From Trypanosoma brucei gambiense DAL972 (Eukaryota > Euglenozoa > Kinetoplastea > Trypanosomatida > Trypanosomatidae), in the NCBI RefSeq assembly GCF_000210295.1, contig NC_026744.1, positions 3,844,001 to 3,908,000 on the forward strand: a stretch of DNA of 64,000 bases. Reading direction: 5' to 3'. The notes below the pieces were generated by a model. That model saw nothing but the letters and a program-made list of their open reading frames with translations. It made no database searches and had not been told where the DNA came from. A program made the translations under genes and the position numbers. Positions 1-11,145 of the stretch are shown here, in pieces. Every line of letters starts with the position of its first letter. The stretch's first letter is position 1.

Positions 1-965
1 ATATCTCTGCGTGCGTGTTTTCTTTTTCTACTGTTATGTCCTCATGAGCCCCTTTTAATTCTGTGGTAAGGGCAATATTTCAAACACGTATGTGTGGCCG
101 TGGGTGTTACTTTTTGTGTCAGGAATCACGATTGCTACGCGTTGCATTTGCTCCGAGACCGCCGACGCGGTTAATAACTTGTGCGACCAACTTGGGTTTG
201 GGTGTGAGCGCTCGCTTTTGTGACGAGTGCGCGGCGGCCTTAATGTTGCAATCGTGATGTGATTCGGGTTAAAATGAGGTATCGAGTGGCGTGAGATGCA
301 GCGATACCGCATGCTATCGGTAATGGTGCAAGAGATAGAGGTTACTTAAGCTTATACTTGAGCCTAAACAATGCACTTGACGGTTTGTCAAACGCGTCAC
401 CACGCGTGCGCCTATCGTTGTGCTTTTTTTTTTCCTAGTAGAAGGACGTGCATGTCATGAATGACTCACGCGATTTTTTTTTCATAAAAAGAAGGTGGAC
501 GATACCGCAACGGCCGGTTGGGAAAAGCCGCTCATTGCACAGTGCGGCTCTACAATAAGTTCACGCATGTGAATGTTGCGTGTTGTGAGGAGGAATCCAA
601 TTCCCTCTCGTGTCGTTGTGGCCCCGTTTCTATGAGAAATTCATCCCCTGAAAGTGTGTTTGTGTGTGGGAAAAGCAAGCAATGACTGGGAGTTGATCAG
701 TAAACAAGCTGTGGTTAACTGAGCCCCAAAGTTCCACTTCGTTGCGCGGTTAACCCCAGTGAAAGGAAAGCAGCGGGCAACAATCGTCGGAAAACGGAAT
801 GCATCTGCAGAACGCGATGACTGGCGAGAAAACGTTTTTTTTTTTTAATCCAAGCTCGCAGGCAGTTAATGTAAAAGCAACTTAAAAAGAACTAAGAGCC
901 CAAAGTAAGGATTATAACAGGACGGGTAAAAAAAAAAAACGCGTTAAAGCTAACCGGTAAAAGGG
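1..965. other. Gene-free left edge, probable 3' UTR/intergenic
   Basis: Nothing convincing is seen here. It lies downstream of the MER3-type gene, so it should hold that gene's 3' UTR and the start of the spacer to the next gene outside the window. Homopolymer runs occur near 421-432, 470-482, 834-846 and 928-938. A minus-strand ATG frame at 55-312 (85 residues) is discussed under rejected items. Confidence 0.6.
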
Positions 966-3900
966 TTACCACCATCCTCTGTGTACCGTAGTGTGGCGGA
1001 CAACACCTCTCCTAATGGATGGATCAACGACTCCGTTATGTGATGTATATCCTCCAAACTCTGTGGGACGTGCCCTCCGGAATGGCGAGGGTTCAGCTCG
1101 CGGCACTTCCCCAAAACATGCCACGCTCCCTCCAAGCGGCAACTGAGGTGCGCTGCCATGAGCAAATGCCCCCGACGCATTTGCGACACACCGCGGGCCC
1201 CACGTGAAGGGGGCGAAGCACTCGGCTTTTGAGAAAGTGCTTTGGCGATAGGCATCAACGCCGACGTGTGACAACTGGCGGCCGGAAGTGGCAGCATTTG
1301 TTGTCACCCGAAGTTGGTGCACGACTCCTGTGCGGTGCGGAGGGGTGCTGGCGTGTGGACATTCAAAAATGCTCCGCTGAAAAGTGGGATGGCCACTGGA
1401 ATACGTAGCAGGAGGCGTTGTGTGAGGAAAGAGTGGCGAGACACCAGGCTCTATTGTGTTAACTATGGGATGTGTCGCTGCTGCGCGTGTATCCCCATAG
1501 CATCCTTGGTAATGGGCGTGCCTTCCAACCGTTGTATAAGGGGAAACGCCTTGTACATTAAAACGAAACCGTTTTGATGGGCGCGCGCCGCCACGTCCAA
1601 CATCTGTTACGGGGTTTGGAGGAGGCGACAGGGTTTTGGGAAGGACGACTTCCATTCCACCAAGCAGCATGTCGTCCCCTTCCTTGCACGATATTTGTGG
1701 GCTCCACCGTGTTTCTGATGAGTCACCAGATCCGTTTTCTTTGTTCTCCCGACGTCTCTTGTAGCCACATGGAGATGACACTACCCTGATTCCCATGGAA
1801 GACGCTATCTGAGCCTTCCGCTCTAACAAATACTTGAATGCCTCGTCCGTTTGCCCAGCTTCAGTATCCCGTCGCCTACTGCTTTCCGAGTCCGCCATTT
1901 TCGTCTTGACGACAGTTGCCTCGTCATCGCAGCCGACAGCGGCCGAATGAGCCCCCCGTTCAGCACTGGTTGTGCCAATCTCCCCTCCTTCAAGATCCGA
2001 AGCGCACTGATCGGTAATAACACTCGTGTCCCCTCTCACTTGATGCGGTGTCGTGACGAAGGGTTCGGTTGATCGTCGGTTGTGTGGCACGGGCTCATTT
2101 ATGCTGTCGCGGTCGGCGTTCCGATCGGTAACCTTCACGTCGTCTGGCGTCTTCTTCAGGGTGCCTTGCATTTTTTCCGCAGTGGTTCGATGCTTTGGCT
2201 GCTGCGCGAATCCGGTCGCTGTTTGCAGCTCTACCGAATCGCCCGCTTCGACGCCGCCCACCTTTAGTGTGGCGTTGCAGTCGTTCCCGAGAAAGTTCCC
2301 GATGGTGAGGCTCCCCATAATTTGTCCCCGATACCCGGGGGAAACCTGGAAGGTGAAAACGAGCGGCCTCCGATTGGCGGTCCTGCAATCGATCTGACGA
2401 AGAAGGTGTGTACGATCAAGTTCGAGATCCCCAACAAGCAGTATCATATGGCACTGCTCTAGTGGAGGATCTCTTCGTGTGGAGACGCCCGCCTTATAGG
2501 AGACTACGACACGCACGGTGCCGGCTTCCGTAACATGTTCAAGCGCTAAGTTGTACATTGGACGCGAGTGGCACTTTTCCTGGAGATCTGTCCCGAATGG
2601 GGGATTCTTACCGCATAGAGCCTCCAACTTTCTTGGGTTGGCTTGCAGCACGTCAGAAAAGTTCTTTATTCCACCTTCATGGAGCGCCTTCGCCATGTTT
2701 TCACCAATTCCCTCAATTTGCTTAATGATGAGTCCATCCCACCAAGTGCCCTGTTCAATACACCTGCAAAGAAGTGAGCTCTGTTGGATGAGGGAAAAGC
2801 ATGGATGGGTTGTGGCGTAGTCGACGACAAAGCGGGCGACGCGTGGGGCTACCGTCCACAGGCGCACGCAATCGTTCCTGAGCGAAAAATCCGATATCGC
2901 CACTCGATCAAGATGGGCCTGGATGAGCACATACACTTTGTGCCAATCTTCCCTCACCTCACGCCCGCCGCGCATTCCACAGTTGAGCGGGAATCGGATA
3001 ACTTTGTTGAGCTCGTTAAGGTGCTTCTTATCCCCTTGCCGCAGTCGAAGACCGTCAAATTCGCTGGAGTGGCAAAAAACACGGAGGACTTGGTGCAGAG
3101 TGAAGGACTCACCTGTTTTTTGTTGAATTTGCCCTTCCTCCTCTGCCATTGCCGCGCCCATTATTTGAGGTGCTCCCTGCCGACCGCTCTGATGGGAAAA
3201 CCGGTGCAGTAACTCTCTGTTGAGTGTTTCAACCGTTTTGAAGAGAATATACCGACGTGCCATGGCGCGTCCTACACGAGTACTCTCTACGGCGCAATTC
3301 ACATCGCTTACATCACGGCAGCCGGTGCTGCTGGGTGACCTGTCCTGGAGGGTTTGTGTAGCTGACTCATTCAAAATGACATCCCCTGCCTTTAGTGCAT
3401 CGCGGCCGATCGCGACACAGCCTTGTTTTTCAAGTTCGGCTAACATCCTCCGCATCAGTTGATCCGCGAACTGTTCTCGGTCAAAATTGTCTTCCTCTTG
3501 TTTGGTAGAGAAAATAATGCCGTAGCGGCGTGGGCAGCGTCGAAGCCGGATCCAAAAAAAAGTTGTTTTGATCCACTCCACACCAAGTGATAAGTTGTGA
3601 ATAGTTCGCAGGGCCACCTCTGCATTCACATGTTCAATCATGTTCTGGTGCAGGCGACTCTCTACGGTTGTGCACGTGTCTCCGTGTTGCAATGGTTTGT
3701 ACAGGTACGCCTTGTCATCCGTTGTGAGCACAAGTGCGACGCCGTGCGTGTCGAGTCCTGGCCGTCCAGCGCGACCGCTCATTTGTGCAATTTCCGAAAG
3801 GGGAAGGTCGTCACGGTTACCATTCTTGAAGAACGTTGTGCCCTTGACGATCACAAGGTGTGCGGGAAGGTTGACGCCCAGTGCCAGGGTTGTAGTTGTG

Positions 3901-5056
3901 CAGATGACTGAAACGTAGTGCCCCATGAACATGCGCTCCACGAGGGTCCTGTCATTTGCTGTCATGGCGGCGTGGTGGTATGCGATACCCAGCAGAAGCA
4001 TCGTTCGCAGCTGTTTATCATTTGCGGAGGATGCCAATCGCTGGACCTCCTCACTGGCGCACAACTGCCGTTCGCAACCTTCCCGTGCTGCCGCCTCGTT
4101 CAGTTCTTCCGTAATACGCCTCGCGGAATTCATGGTTTCTCCGCGTGACGCGCAAAACACCAGTGTCGGACGGCCCTCGCTGTACCGCCGAATCAATCCA
4201 AACAGTTTGAGGGTGAGGAAACGGTCGAACGCGAAGGGATGCTTGAAGTGCTGGGATACGACACCACCCGCAGTGTTAGTGGCAGAGGGCGGTCTGCTGA
4301 TGTAAACGAAAATACCCCTGCGGGGGGAACCTGAAGCCACTCAGCGAAATCTTCAATATTGGGGAGAGTTCCGCTGATGGCAACAAAACGGGTTCGACAA
4401 ACCTGCGGCCCGCGGGTCGTCATAGATAATTTTATTGCCTTCATGCGACTCACTACTGCCTCCAACGCTGCGCCCCGCTCCTCACTGACAGTGTGAACCT
4501 CGTCTAGCATCAAAAGTGCTACGGAGGCCACTAGGTTCCACACAACACCTTCTTTCCATCGCCGTGTAATGCCGTCCCAGCGCTCAGGCGTTGTGATGAT
4601 GATATCCGTTTGGAACACTTCATCCATAATTGCATCAACCGTTCGCATGGCTTCCTGATCCCCCGTCTCCATTACAACTGAAAGCGCGGGGAACCGCTCG
4701 CGCCACTGCGTGTACTTTTCAAATGCGAGGGCCTTCATTGGGCATATGTACACTGCCTTTCTATTCGTAGGGCTATTTGCATGTTCCTTGTTCCCGGTAG
4801 CGGCATCAACCTCATCATCAGCATTTGGGGGAAGCGCCGCATCGGAACCCACTGTGTTCAGTGTTAAACGGTCCTTGAACAGTCGAAGCATTGCCGCCTC
4901 CAGCAACGCTGTCTTTCCGCTCCCTGTGGGGGCAGCAACCACAACGTTAAAATCGTTCTGAATTATTGCTGGTATAACTCGCTCTTGCACGCGCGTAAAG
5001 TTTGTGTGAGGAAAATACGATGCGAGGGGCCCTAGGCAATCGCACAAGATTGGCAT
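966..5056 (-). CDS. MER3: MER3/HFM1-type DNA helicase (Ski2-like), frameshifted
   Basis: This is a superfamily 2 DNA helicase of the HFM1/MER3 family, which in other eukaryotes promotes meiotic crossover formation. The upstream frame carries motif I (APTGSGKT), the DEVH box and the SGTLPN motif. The downstream frame carries the second RecA lobe (LVFCASR, QMSGRAGRPG) and a Sec63-like region with WWDGLIIKQIEGIGENMAK, typical of this family. The two frames overlap at 4193-4340. They join at the CCC at 4253-4255 on the plus-strand numbering, where one additional C would keep a continuous reading of about 1360 residues. The roughly 500-residue C-terminal tail is low in complexity. An ATG at 5191 exists, but a good pyrimidine tract plus AG lies downstream of it (5164-5183), so the ATG at 5056 is preferred. 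The family assignment is firm. Whether the break is real or a sequence error is unknown. Confidence 0.85.
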
Positions 5057-5482
5057 CAGCACAACCGCCTGAGGGGTGTTTGTGGGAAGGCGGCTATTCA
5101 ACACAAATCCAAGAAGTGAATAGATGAAAAGTGAGCAATAAAATTTTAGAAGGACATACTCCACTGGAACACAGAGAGAGCGATAAACCATTAGGTCGTA
5201 ATTGTATCAACAGCAGTGGGCATCGTGATGCCGCCCATGGCTTCCGCGGCAGACCACATGAAACCAAATATGCATTCCTGCATATTTTTTTTTTTACTAC
5301 CACCAGAGCCACCACGTTTATCCGTACACCGCGCCAACTGTTGTAATACTGGCAGTTGGGGAATAAGCACTTTTCCATCACGCGCAAACATTTCCCTCTG
5401 CAGTGGAGGCAGATGCAATAGGATTGGCACAGGTAGTCAAGGGCGTCAAAACCAGCAAACACAATCTTTCCATCGTGCATCT
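5057..5482. other. Spacer with a possible continuation of the upstream gene
   Basis: This spacer holds pyrimidine tracts with AG for the MER3-type gene. It also holds two open minus-strand frames (about 5191-5430 and 5430-5495) that read like protein and may be a displaced C-terminus of the PPR-like gene (see findings). Confidence 0.5.
5164..5183 (-). promoter_or_regulatory. Probable trans-splice acceptor for the MER3-type gene
   Basis: On the minus strand a pyrimidine-rich run (cgctctctctgtgttc) ends in CAG, with AG at 5165-5164. The next in-frame ATG is at 5056. A second, weaker tract with AG lies around 5092-5130. Confidence 0.5.
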
Positions 5483-7300
5483 TTAGGGAGTCCAAAAAAC
5501 ATTACCGGTTGCGCAAACAACATGCAACGCTTTCTCCACCTGTCCCTGTGCCCCGACAGACTCGAGGACGTCGAGGATCGCATCTGAGGAGGGGACGCCC
5601 TCTGCTTCATGCATGGCGGTTATCGCTCGTAGGGCTGAAACCCACGGGGAACGGCTCGCCGCAGCTAACGCATCGTTGTACACGCCTGCCTCTAGTTTTA
5701 CACCACCAGTGTGAGCACGCTCCATCCAGAATAATGCGCTGCGCCAACGACCGGCGTACACCGACGACTGTACACACAACTGTAAATTATTTGAAGTAAA
5801 AGGGCCCCTATTTGACAAACAAACCGCCATGGCCTTAGCTGCAAGCGCCCAGCGGCCTTGATGGGCAACGTAGGATGAAAGTAATGGTAGCGCATGAAAT
5901 TGCTTCCGCGCCACCATAGCGGACATAAACCGTGCGGCAAGCTGCCAATGACCGGGCCGATTGGATACGGTGCGGGCCAACACATACGCGTCTGTGTCTG
6001 CCATCGTCGCGTCACAAAGTTGTTGATACAACCGGTCACCAACATGTGATGGTAGTGAAGCTGGATTTTGGTGGGTCAACACATTTAGCAGTGAGTTCAG
6101 GTTCATGGTGGTGGGTTTCTTGCTGTACAACGCGTTGGCTACGGCCACCACATCGTCAGAGCAGGGTAGGGAGGGCACATCAGAGGTACTTGCTTGTGTG
6201 GATTCGCGTAGCCAATGTAGAGCTAGTTGCCTTCCATTATTCGTGTGGAGACACCTAAGCAGCACGTCCACCGCAGATTCTGGTTCATCTGCCATCATGG
6301 TACGGTAGAACTGTTCAAATTTTTCTGGTTGCCGATCAGCGACAAGCGGCACAAGGATGTGATAAAGAAATTTCAACGGCTTTGTTACTGGCGGAGCCAA
6401 AGTACCTCCAACGTGCACTTCACGGGGTCTAAGAATCACCCCTCCACGTTCCGCTACTTGTGATAGTAGTCGAGCCATCCTCGACTGTTGCAACTGGCGG
6501 CCCCTTTTTGTGTAGTCATGATAAACAACCAATGCCTCCTGCCACTTAAACCGTGCGGCTACGGTCAGACAGCACGCGTATACAACTGGTGTCCACTCAG
6601 ACTTGAAGGGTTGAACACTCCTGTAGAGGTCCAAACTTTCCTTCTCTGAGTTCCTGCAAACATCAAATAATGAGACAAGCACGTCATCGGAAAGAAGCAC
6701 CTCTTGTGCGTATTTCACGCAGTAGTCAACCGCCATTTTAATATGTCCTGTTGCGAGAAGCGTCCGCACGACACTCTCTAAGTTTCTTTTGATGAGGTAC
6801 GCAAAGTGGCCGCCACTTTTCGCCCCCTCTGTTATTGTAAGAGCAGCTTCCCAATCACCCTCCAACTCAATTGCTTCGTGGAGTCGGCAAACTTCAGCTA
6901 CGGAGTATCTGTTCAATGTCGCCGCAATCTCTTCGGAGGAGCACGTCAGAAGCTCAGTGGCCGAGGTTCGGTTGTGTCTTGCGTAATGAACACGGCGGTG
7001 CGGGACGCACGGGTACTCGTGAATAATCTCTTTGCTGTATTTTTCCACAACACTGCTGGACACGAGCGTCTCTTCCGCTCCATTTTTAATCCCTCGTGTG
7101 CGGTCCGACTTGATGCCAGGAAGTAAAATACAGGGGGTTGTTTGGCTCCTTCGCACTGGTGTTTGTGGGGACGATACGCCTCCGCTTGCAGTTAACGTCC
7201 TCCTCGGAACACTCGAGGAAAATAAATCTCGGCGTTTTAGCCAAAGCAGTGGTGAAGCAGATGCGACGACTAGAATGATGTCATCCAAGCCCAACGGCAT
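5483..7300 (-). CDS. PPR-like helical-repeat protein, probably mitochondrial
   Basis: The product has 605 residues built of degenerate helical pairs with recurring W-x-x-A-L and G-x-W-x-x-A patterns, for example GDWEAALTI, FKWQEALVVY, GRWALAAKA and GRWRSALFW. This resembles the divergent pentatricopeptide repeat proteins that trypanosomatids use in mitochondrial RNA metabolism. The N-terminus (hydrophobic, then KRR and PRR) fits a mitochondrial presequence. The ATG at 7300 is the first in frame. The frame stops soon after GNVFWTP, next to a run of six T. Past this point other frames stay open with protein-like composition down to 5191, so the C-terminus may be truncated by one or two indels. 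The exact RNA target cannot be told from sequence. Confidence 0.7.
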   Translation of the reverse strand: MPLGLDDIILVVASASPLLWLKRRDLFSSSVPRRTLTASGGVSSPQTPVRRSQTTPCILLPGIKSDRTRGIKNGAEETLVSSSVVEKYSKEIIHEYPCVPHRRVHYARHNRTSATELLTCSSEEIAATLNRYSVAEVCRLHEAIELEGDWEAALTITEGAKSGGHFAYLIKRNLESVVRTLLATGHIKMAVDYCVKYAQEVLLSDDVLVSLFDVCRNSEKESLDLYRSVQPFKSEWTPVVYACCLTVAARFKWQEALVVYHDYTKRGRQLQQSRMARLLSQVAERGGVILRPREVHVGGTLAPPVTKPLKFLYHILVPLVADRQPEKFEQFYRTMMADEPESAVDVLLRCLHTNNGRQLALHWLRESTQASTSDVPSLPCSDDVVAVANALYSKKPTTMNLNSLLNVLTHQNPASLPSHVGDRLYQQLCDATMADTDAYVLARTVSNRPGHWQLAARFMSAMVARKQFHALPLLSSYVAHQGRWALAAKAMAVCLSNRGPFTSNNLQLCVQSSVYAGRWRSALFWMERAHTGGVKLEAGVYNDALAAASRSPWVSALRAITAMHEAEGVPSSDAILDVLESVGAQGQVEKALHVVCATGNVFWTP

Positions 7301-7794
7301 TGAAATGCCAGCAGCGCCCCTTTATTCCACGGCATGCTTCAATTTATTTTGTTAACGAAAATTTTTGTGGAGAAGGAAGAAGTTCCATCAGCAACTACCT
7401 CAGAAAAAAAAACATAAGACAACTGGAGGGTCCATACTGAATGAACAACCCTACAAAACAAAAGATATAATAATAGCCTTTTTTTTGCCGTCCGTGCACC
7501 ACCATTCAACTTGTAGCCTTCTCCGCTTTTGGATTGACAATACAAACGACACTAAGAGAAAGTACAATACCTGTTTCCGTTTTTTTCTTTTTCATTTTTT
7601 TAAACGATACGACCTCATGTGGGCATCTATGTTCTCTCTATGCACATTCACCGTTGTCAAAGCTTCCATTGCCGCTGATATCTATGAATGTTCTTCTCGT
7701 TCCATGCCATCAGCGTGTGGTCCTCCCACCAACCTGCATTTCAATATCCGTCTTCATCTCTCACCATTCATTTTTTCGGCATCGCACTTTTTTA
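7301..7794. other. Intergenic spacer
   Basis: The stretch is AT-rich with T-runs on the plus strand (7480-7495, 7575-7600). It should contain the 3' UTR of the B-box protein gene's upstream neighbour region and the processing signals between the two genes. No gene is seen. Confidence 0.6.
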
Positions 7795-10700
7795 TCATGT
7801 TGTCAACAACTGGGGGCCGTCAATTAACCTGACGTCACCAATGCGTCCACCAAATGTTATTTGTGGGTAACAGCTCCTTGCTGCCCTCCACTGTGGAATA
7901 TGACCGTCATCCAGCTGCTTCCCATTCGTGTTGTGGACGGTTAGTTTTGCGTGACCAACTCGTGGGGCTAAGGTTACTCTCAAGTTAAAGTGCTGACGTC
8001 TCGCACCCTCAGGTACAACCCACAGGTGGCCAAGATCGGGTGTGTGGTTTTCACTCCATGTTGTTAAATTACCTCCTACGCCCACGCCAATGCCAACCCA
8101 TTCACCCGGGTCGTCTACACGAAGAGTCCATTGGAGTGCAATTGGCCGCGTCGACAGGTTTCTACCCTCTCGACATGCCTTGATAATCTTGTGAATAGGG
8201 GCATTGAAAATGCATGTACCCCGGCACCCAGGGACAGTAATCCACTGCCCTAGGCGACGCACTCTCTTGATGTTCTCGTCATCTCCCAGTATATCACTAT
8301 CTTCAAATACCTCGTGAGGCAACAGCGGTGCAGCTCGTCGGCCGGTTGGGGATCCTCTCCCAACTGATCGTCTGCGACGTACGCTTGTGAGAGGCCGTTT
8401 ATGTGGGTGGGTAGACAGATTCAAATGGTCATCGAGGGTTAACTCTTTTGTGGGAACGCTTTTCTGGGAAGTCCTTCTTTTGCTTTCGTAATCATCCGTC
8501 TGCGTAACCTCTTCCTGTCTATCATCCCCCATTCTGCGGCGTCTGGAACTAGGAGGACGCGTGTATGGGACCACGGAAACAAGCTGCAACTCCGCCATAA
8601 CACCCTCCAAATTAACCGATAACCCCGAATTCAGAAGTGAGATGTCAGTTGCGTCCGTCGAAGTGCCCCACGGGGTTTCTTCCCCTACGTGAAGCGCGCT
8701 GGCCACCGTAGCAACCTGAAGGGAATACAGTGGCTTGAGGGCGTCCGAGCGCAAATGGTCTATTGCCGCTTTCATTAGTGCAACTTTTTCTTCGGCCAGT
8801 AGTACTTCTTTGGCTACGCTGCTCAATGTCGATGCGAAGGAAGCATCACAGTGCTCCAAAAATTCGTCCCGCTTCGATTTCACCGCAGATATGAGCATGT
8901 CGAATTGCCGAATAACGGCCTCCTTTTTGTGCTTCGCCACCGATATTATCCGCTGATGATGGCCCATCCACTCAGCAGTTTTATCGATGCTCCTTTTCAA
9001 ATGCTCGCCCAGGGTTTCCGTGACGCGCCTTCGTGAATCACCTTCGAGAGCTTCAGGGACGACAATTAATTTCGATGTGTCAACCCCACTTTTCGACAGA
9101 CAAAGAGAGCAACAAAGTTCTCTCGTTGAGCTGTCATACAGTTGAAGCTCCTTGTGATGAACGGGGCAAAGAGGTTCGGAGCCTTGAACAGAATACGGGA
9201 TCCATCGGACATCCAACATGGCCTTTGGGAGCACATACCTTACGGGGTCGCGGAAAATAATTGCGGATTTCTCCAAAATAAAGCAGCTGGTGACAGTAGA
9301 GTCGTTTTCAAATATATGTTCAGCCTCAACTTCAGTGCCAGCAAACACCATATTGCCTGGCGCCGCCTCACATAGAACTATGGAGGTGTCCAACTGCCCC
9401 GGAATATCGGCAGATGTCGCTTCCACCCCATCGCATTGCGCGAGACGCAACTGTGGATAAAATAACTGGTTCGGCAATACACCCTTGGATGCAACTAATA
9501 TGGTGGCGTGCTCTTTCAACCCAGGAGCTCGCGAGCGTTCAGAGTTTATTAGGCGGATGCGGTGTAGCTTAGTAACCTTCCCGTAAAACTGTTGAGGGCA
9601 CAGAATCGACAGAAACTGTTCAGCAATATGCTTGCGACTAGCTTCTTGAAGTTTGTTAGACGTTTCCAGTGACGGAGCCGTTCTCCTGCTAACACCATTG
9701 GAACTCTGATCTTGTAATGTAGACATCATTGCGTTCCACTGATTTTTGGGATTCTCAGCAACAGGTAACGAAGGCTCATGTTTACCCTCTGCAGGTGTCG
9801 CTTCTTCTATTTTTTCCTCCTCATCCACTTCCATCACTGATGCTTTCTGCACCCCTTCTACGGAAGGTAACCCAAAACGAGATCGGGATTTGCTCGATGT
9901 CCCGGACCCCTTGCTCTTGGGTGTCCCTGGCGCCGATATTCTATGTGAATTATGACGTTGTGTGCGGCTTGCACTTCGTGGTGACTCAACGTCCATCGGC
10001 TTCGCACACTTTTCATTCACAACACTTTTTTCTTCCGGGGTCGGTGTAGTCTCCTCCTCCTTACACTGGCCCTCCGGGGGATTCGTATCGGTAAATTGGA
10101 ACGAAACCGAGGAGTCACTAGAGGAAGAAGAGGACTTTCTTGCGTCCCCTGAACGCTGCTTTGCTTCAGTGTTCGCGCCCTCCTTTCCTTCTTCCTCTAC
10201 GACAAACGCAATTTCATCACCATTATCGCCATTAACAACAGGGTTTTCTGGAGTCGGGGGAACGTCCTTCGATGCTTTTTCTCCGGCGAGGGCTGATGAT
10301 GAGCGTCGTGCAGTTGCACGTCGGCTGAGACGATGATGTCGACGGTGACGTGATTGCTCCGCCGGTAAACTCCCTTCAGTCGCAGCTGCCAATCCCTCCA
10401 TACATTCCATTTCGTTCGTACGTGACCGGTGTTTCTGTGGAGTGTCAACAATTTTCCCCTCCGATCGTCTTCGCCGCCGCCGACTCCGTTCTCCCGGACT
10501 CACATGGTCGCTGGACTTCCTTGCCAATCCCGGAGTCAGTGCAGGTGCTGGAGACGCCGGAGACGGTAGGGCCACGGACTGCATGGGGGATGAAACACTG
10601 GTTTGACTTCTGTTAAAATGGGGCGATAGTCCTGGCGATTTTATCGCCGAAGGTGAAACGGGGATCTTAACCATCCCTGGAGGTGGTGGCCCCGCCATGA

Positions 10701-11145
10701 CTTTAACAAAACCAATCGGTGGGCTCTTGGCCGGGCCTACAAGTGGGGTCCGACCCCCAGGGGGAGTGAACCGCTTCGAAGCTACCATATCCGCCGGTAT
10801 GACGGCTGCAGATGACAACATGAGAGAGGATGATCTCGATCTTGGCAGAAGGATCCGTTCTTGTGTTTGTGAACTGCTCATTGATCTCAAATTAATTGCC
10901 CTTTGTTGTTGTGCACGGAGTGGAACAGGGAGACCCCGTGGAGGTAGCCGTCCTATTGAAGCCGCTCGCGGTGACTCGGACCGACTTCGTGACTCTAAAG
11001 CCCCGCTTCCTGCGCTCGGTGATCGCTGGATGGAAATCATGGGCGGTGCCTCCACACTTGGCCTTCGAGCTCTTATCACATTATTCGGAGAAACACCAGC
11101 AAAAACGGAAGAGCCGCTCCGCACACCTTCCGCCAACTCCATCAT
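7795..11145 (-). CDS. TRIM-like protein: B-box zinc finger, coiled coil, C-terminal beta domain
   Basis: About 1116 residues from the ATG at 11145 (another ATG follows directly). The first half is disordered and rich in S, P, R and E, with many SP dipeptides. In the middle is a C-x2-H ... C-x2-C cluster (CPVHH ... CCSLC), which looks like a B-box. It is followed by about 120 residues of coiled coil (EHLKRSIDKTAEWMGHHQRI and on). The last 150 residues (GEWVGIGVGVGG ... ITFGGRIGDVRLI) look like a beta-sandwich of SPRY type, but this is only inferred. The order matches TRIM proteins, although no RING finger is visible, so ubiquitin ligase activity should not be assumed. The longer frame upstream to 11331 begins at a TTG and crosses a pyrimidine tract with AG (about 11155-11215), so it is taken as 5' UTR. 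Confidence 0.65.
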   Translation of the reverse strand: MMELAEGVRSGSSVFAGVSPNNVIRARRPSVEAPPMISIQRSPSAGSGALESRSRSESPRAASIGRLPPRGLPVPLRAQQQRAINLRSMSSSQTQERILLPRSRSSSLMLSSAAVIPADMVASKRFTPPGGRTPLVGPAKSPPIGFVKVMAGPPPPGMVKIPVSPSAIKSPGLSPHFNRSQTSVSSPMQSVALPSPASPAPALTPGLARKSSDHVSPGERSRRRRRRSEGKIVDTPQKHRSRTNEMECMEGLAAATEGSLPAEQSRHRRHHRLSRRATARRSSSALAGEKASKDVPPTPENPVVNGDNGDEIAFVVEEEGKEGANTEAKQRSGDARKSSSSSSDSSVSFQFTDTNPPEGQCKEEETTPTPEEKSVVNEKCAKPMDVESPRSASRTQRHNSHRISAPGTPKSKGSGTSSKSRSRFGLPSVEGVQKASVMEVDEEEKIEEATPAEGKHEPSLPVAENPKNQWNAMMSTLQDQSSNGVSRRTAPSLETSNKLQEASRKHIAEQFLSILCPQQFYGKVTKLHRIRLINSERSRAPGLKEHATILVASKGVLPNQLFYPQLRLAQCDGVEATSADIPGQLDTSIVLCEAAPGNMVFAGTEVEAEHIFENDSTVTSCFILEKSAIIFRDPVRYVLPKAMLDVRWIPYSVQGSEPLCPVHHKELQLYDSSTRELCCSLCLSKSGVDTSKLIVVPEALEGDSRRRVTETLGEHLKRSIDKTAEWMGHHQRIISVAKHKKEAVIRQFDMLISAVKSKRDEFLEHCDASFASTLSSVAKEVLLAEEKVALMKAAIDHLRSDALKPLYSLQVATVASALHVGEETPWGTSTDATDISLLNSGLSVNLEGVMAELQLVSVVPYTRPPSSRRRRMGDDRQEEVTQTDDYESKRRTSQKSVPTKELTLDDHLNLSTHPHKRPLTSVRRRRSVGRGSPTGRRAAPLLPHEVFEDSDILGDDENIKRVRRLGQWITVPGCRGTCIFNAPIHKIIKACREGRNLSTRPIALQWTLRVDDPGEWVGIGVGVGGNLTTWSENHTPDLGHLWVVPEGARRQHFNLRVTLAPRVGHAKLTVHNTNGKQLDDGHIPQWRAARSCYPQITFGGRIGDVRLIDGPQLLTT

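Noticed and set aside
55..312. Minus-strand ATG frame of 85 residues near the left edge, with a pyrimidine tract and AG just upstream
   Set aside because: The peptide has no recognisable features, the presumed 5' UTR would be a single base, and an overlapping plus-strand frame is equally open. Kept out for lack of support.
4193..4340. A cis-spliced intron joining the two helicase frames
   Set aside because: The frames overlap rather than being separated, and cis-introns are extremely rare in trypanosomes.
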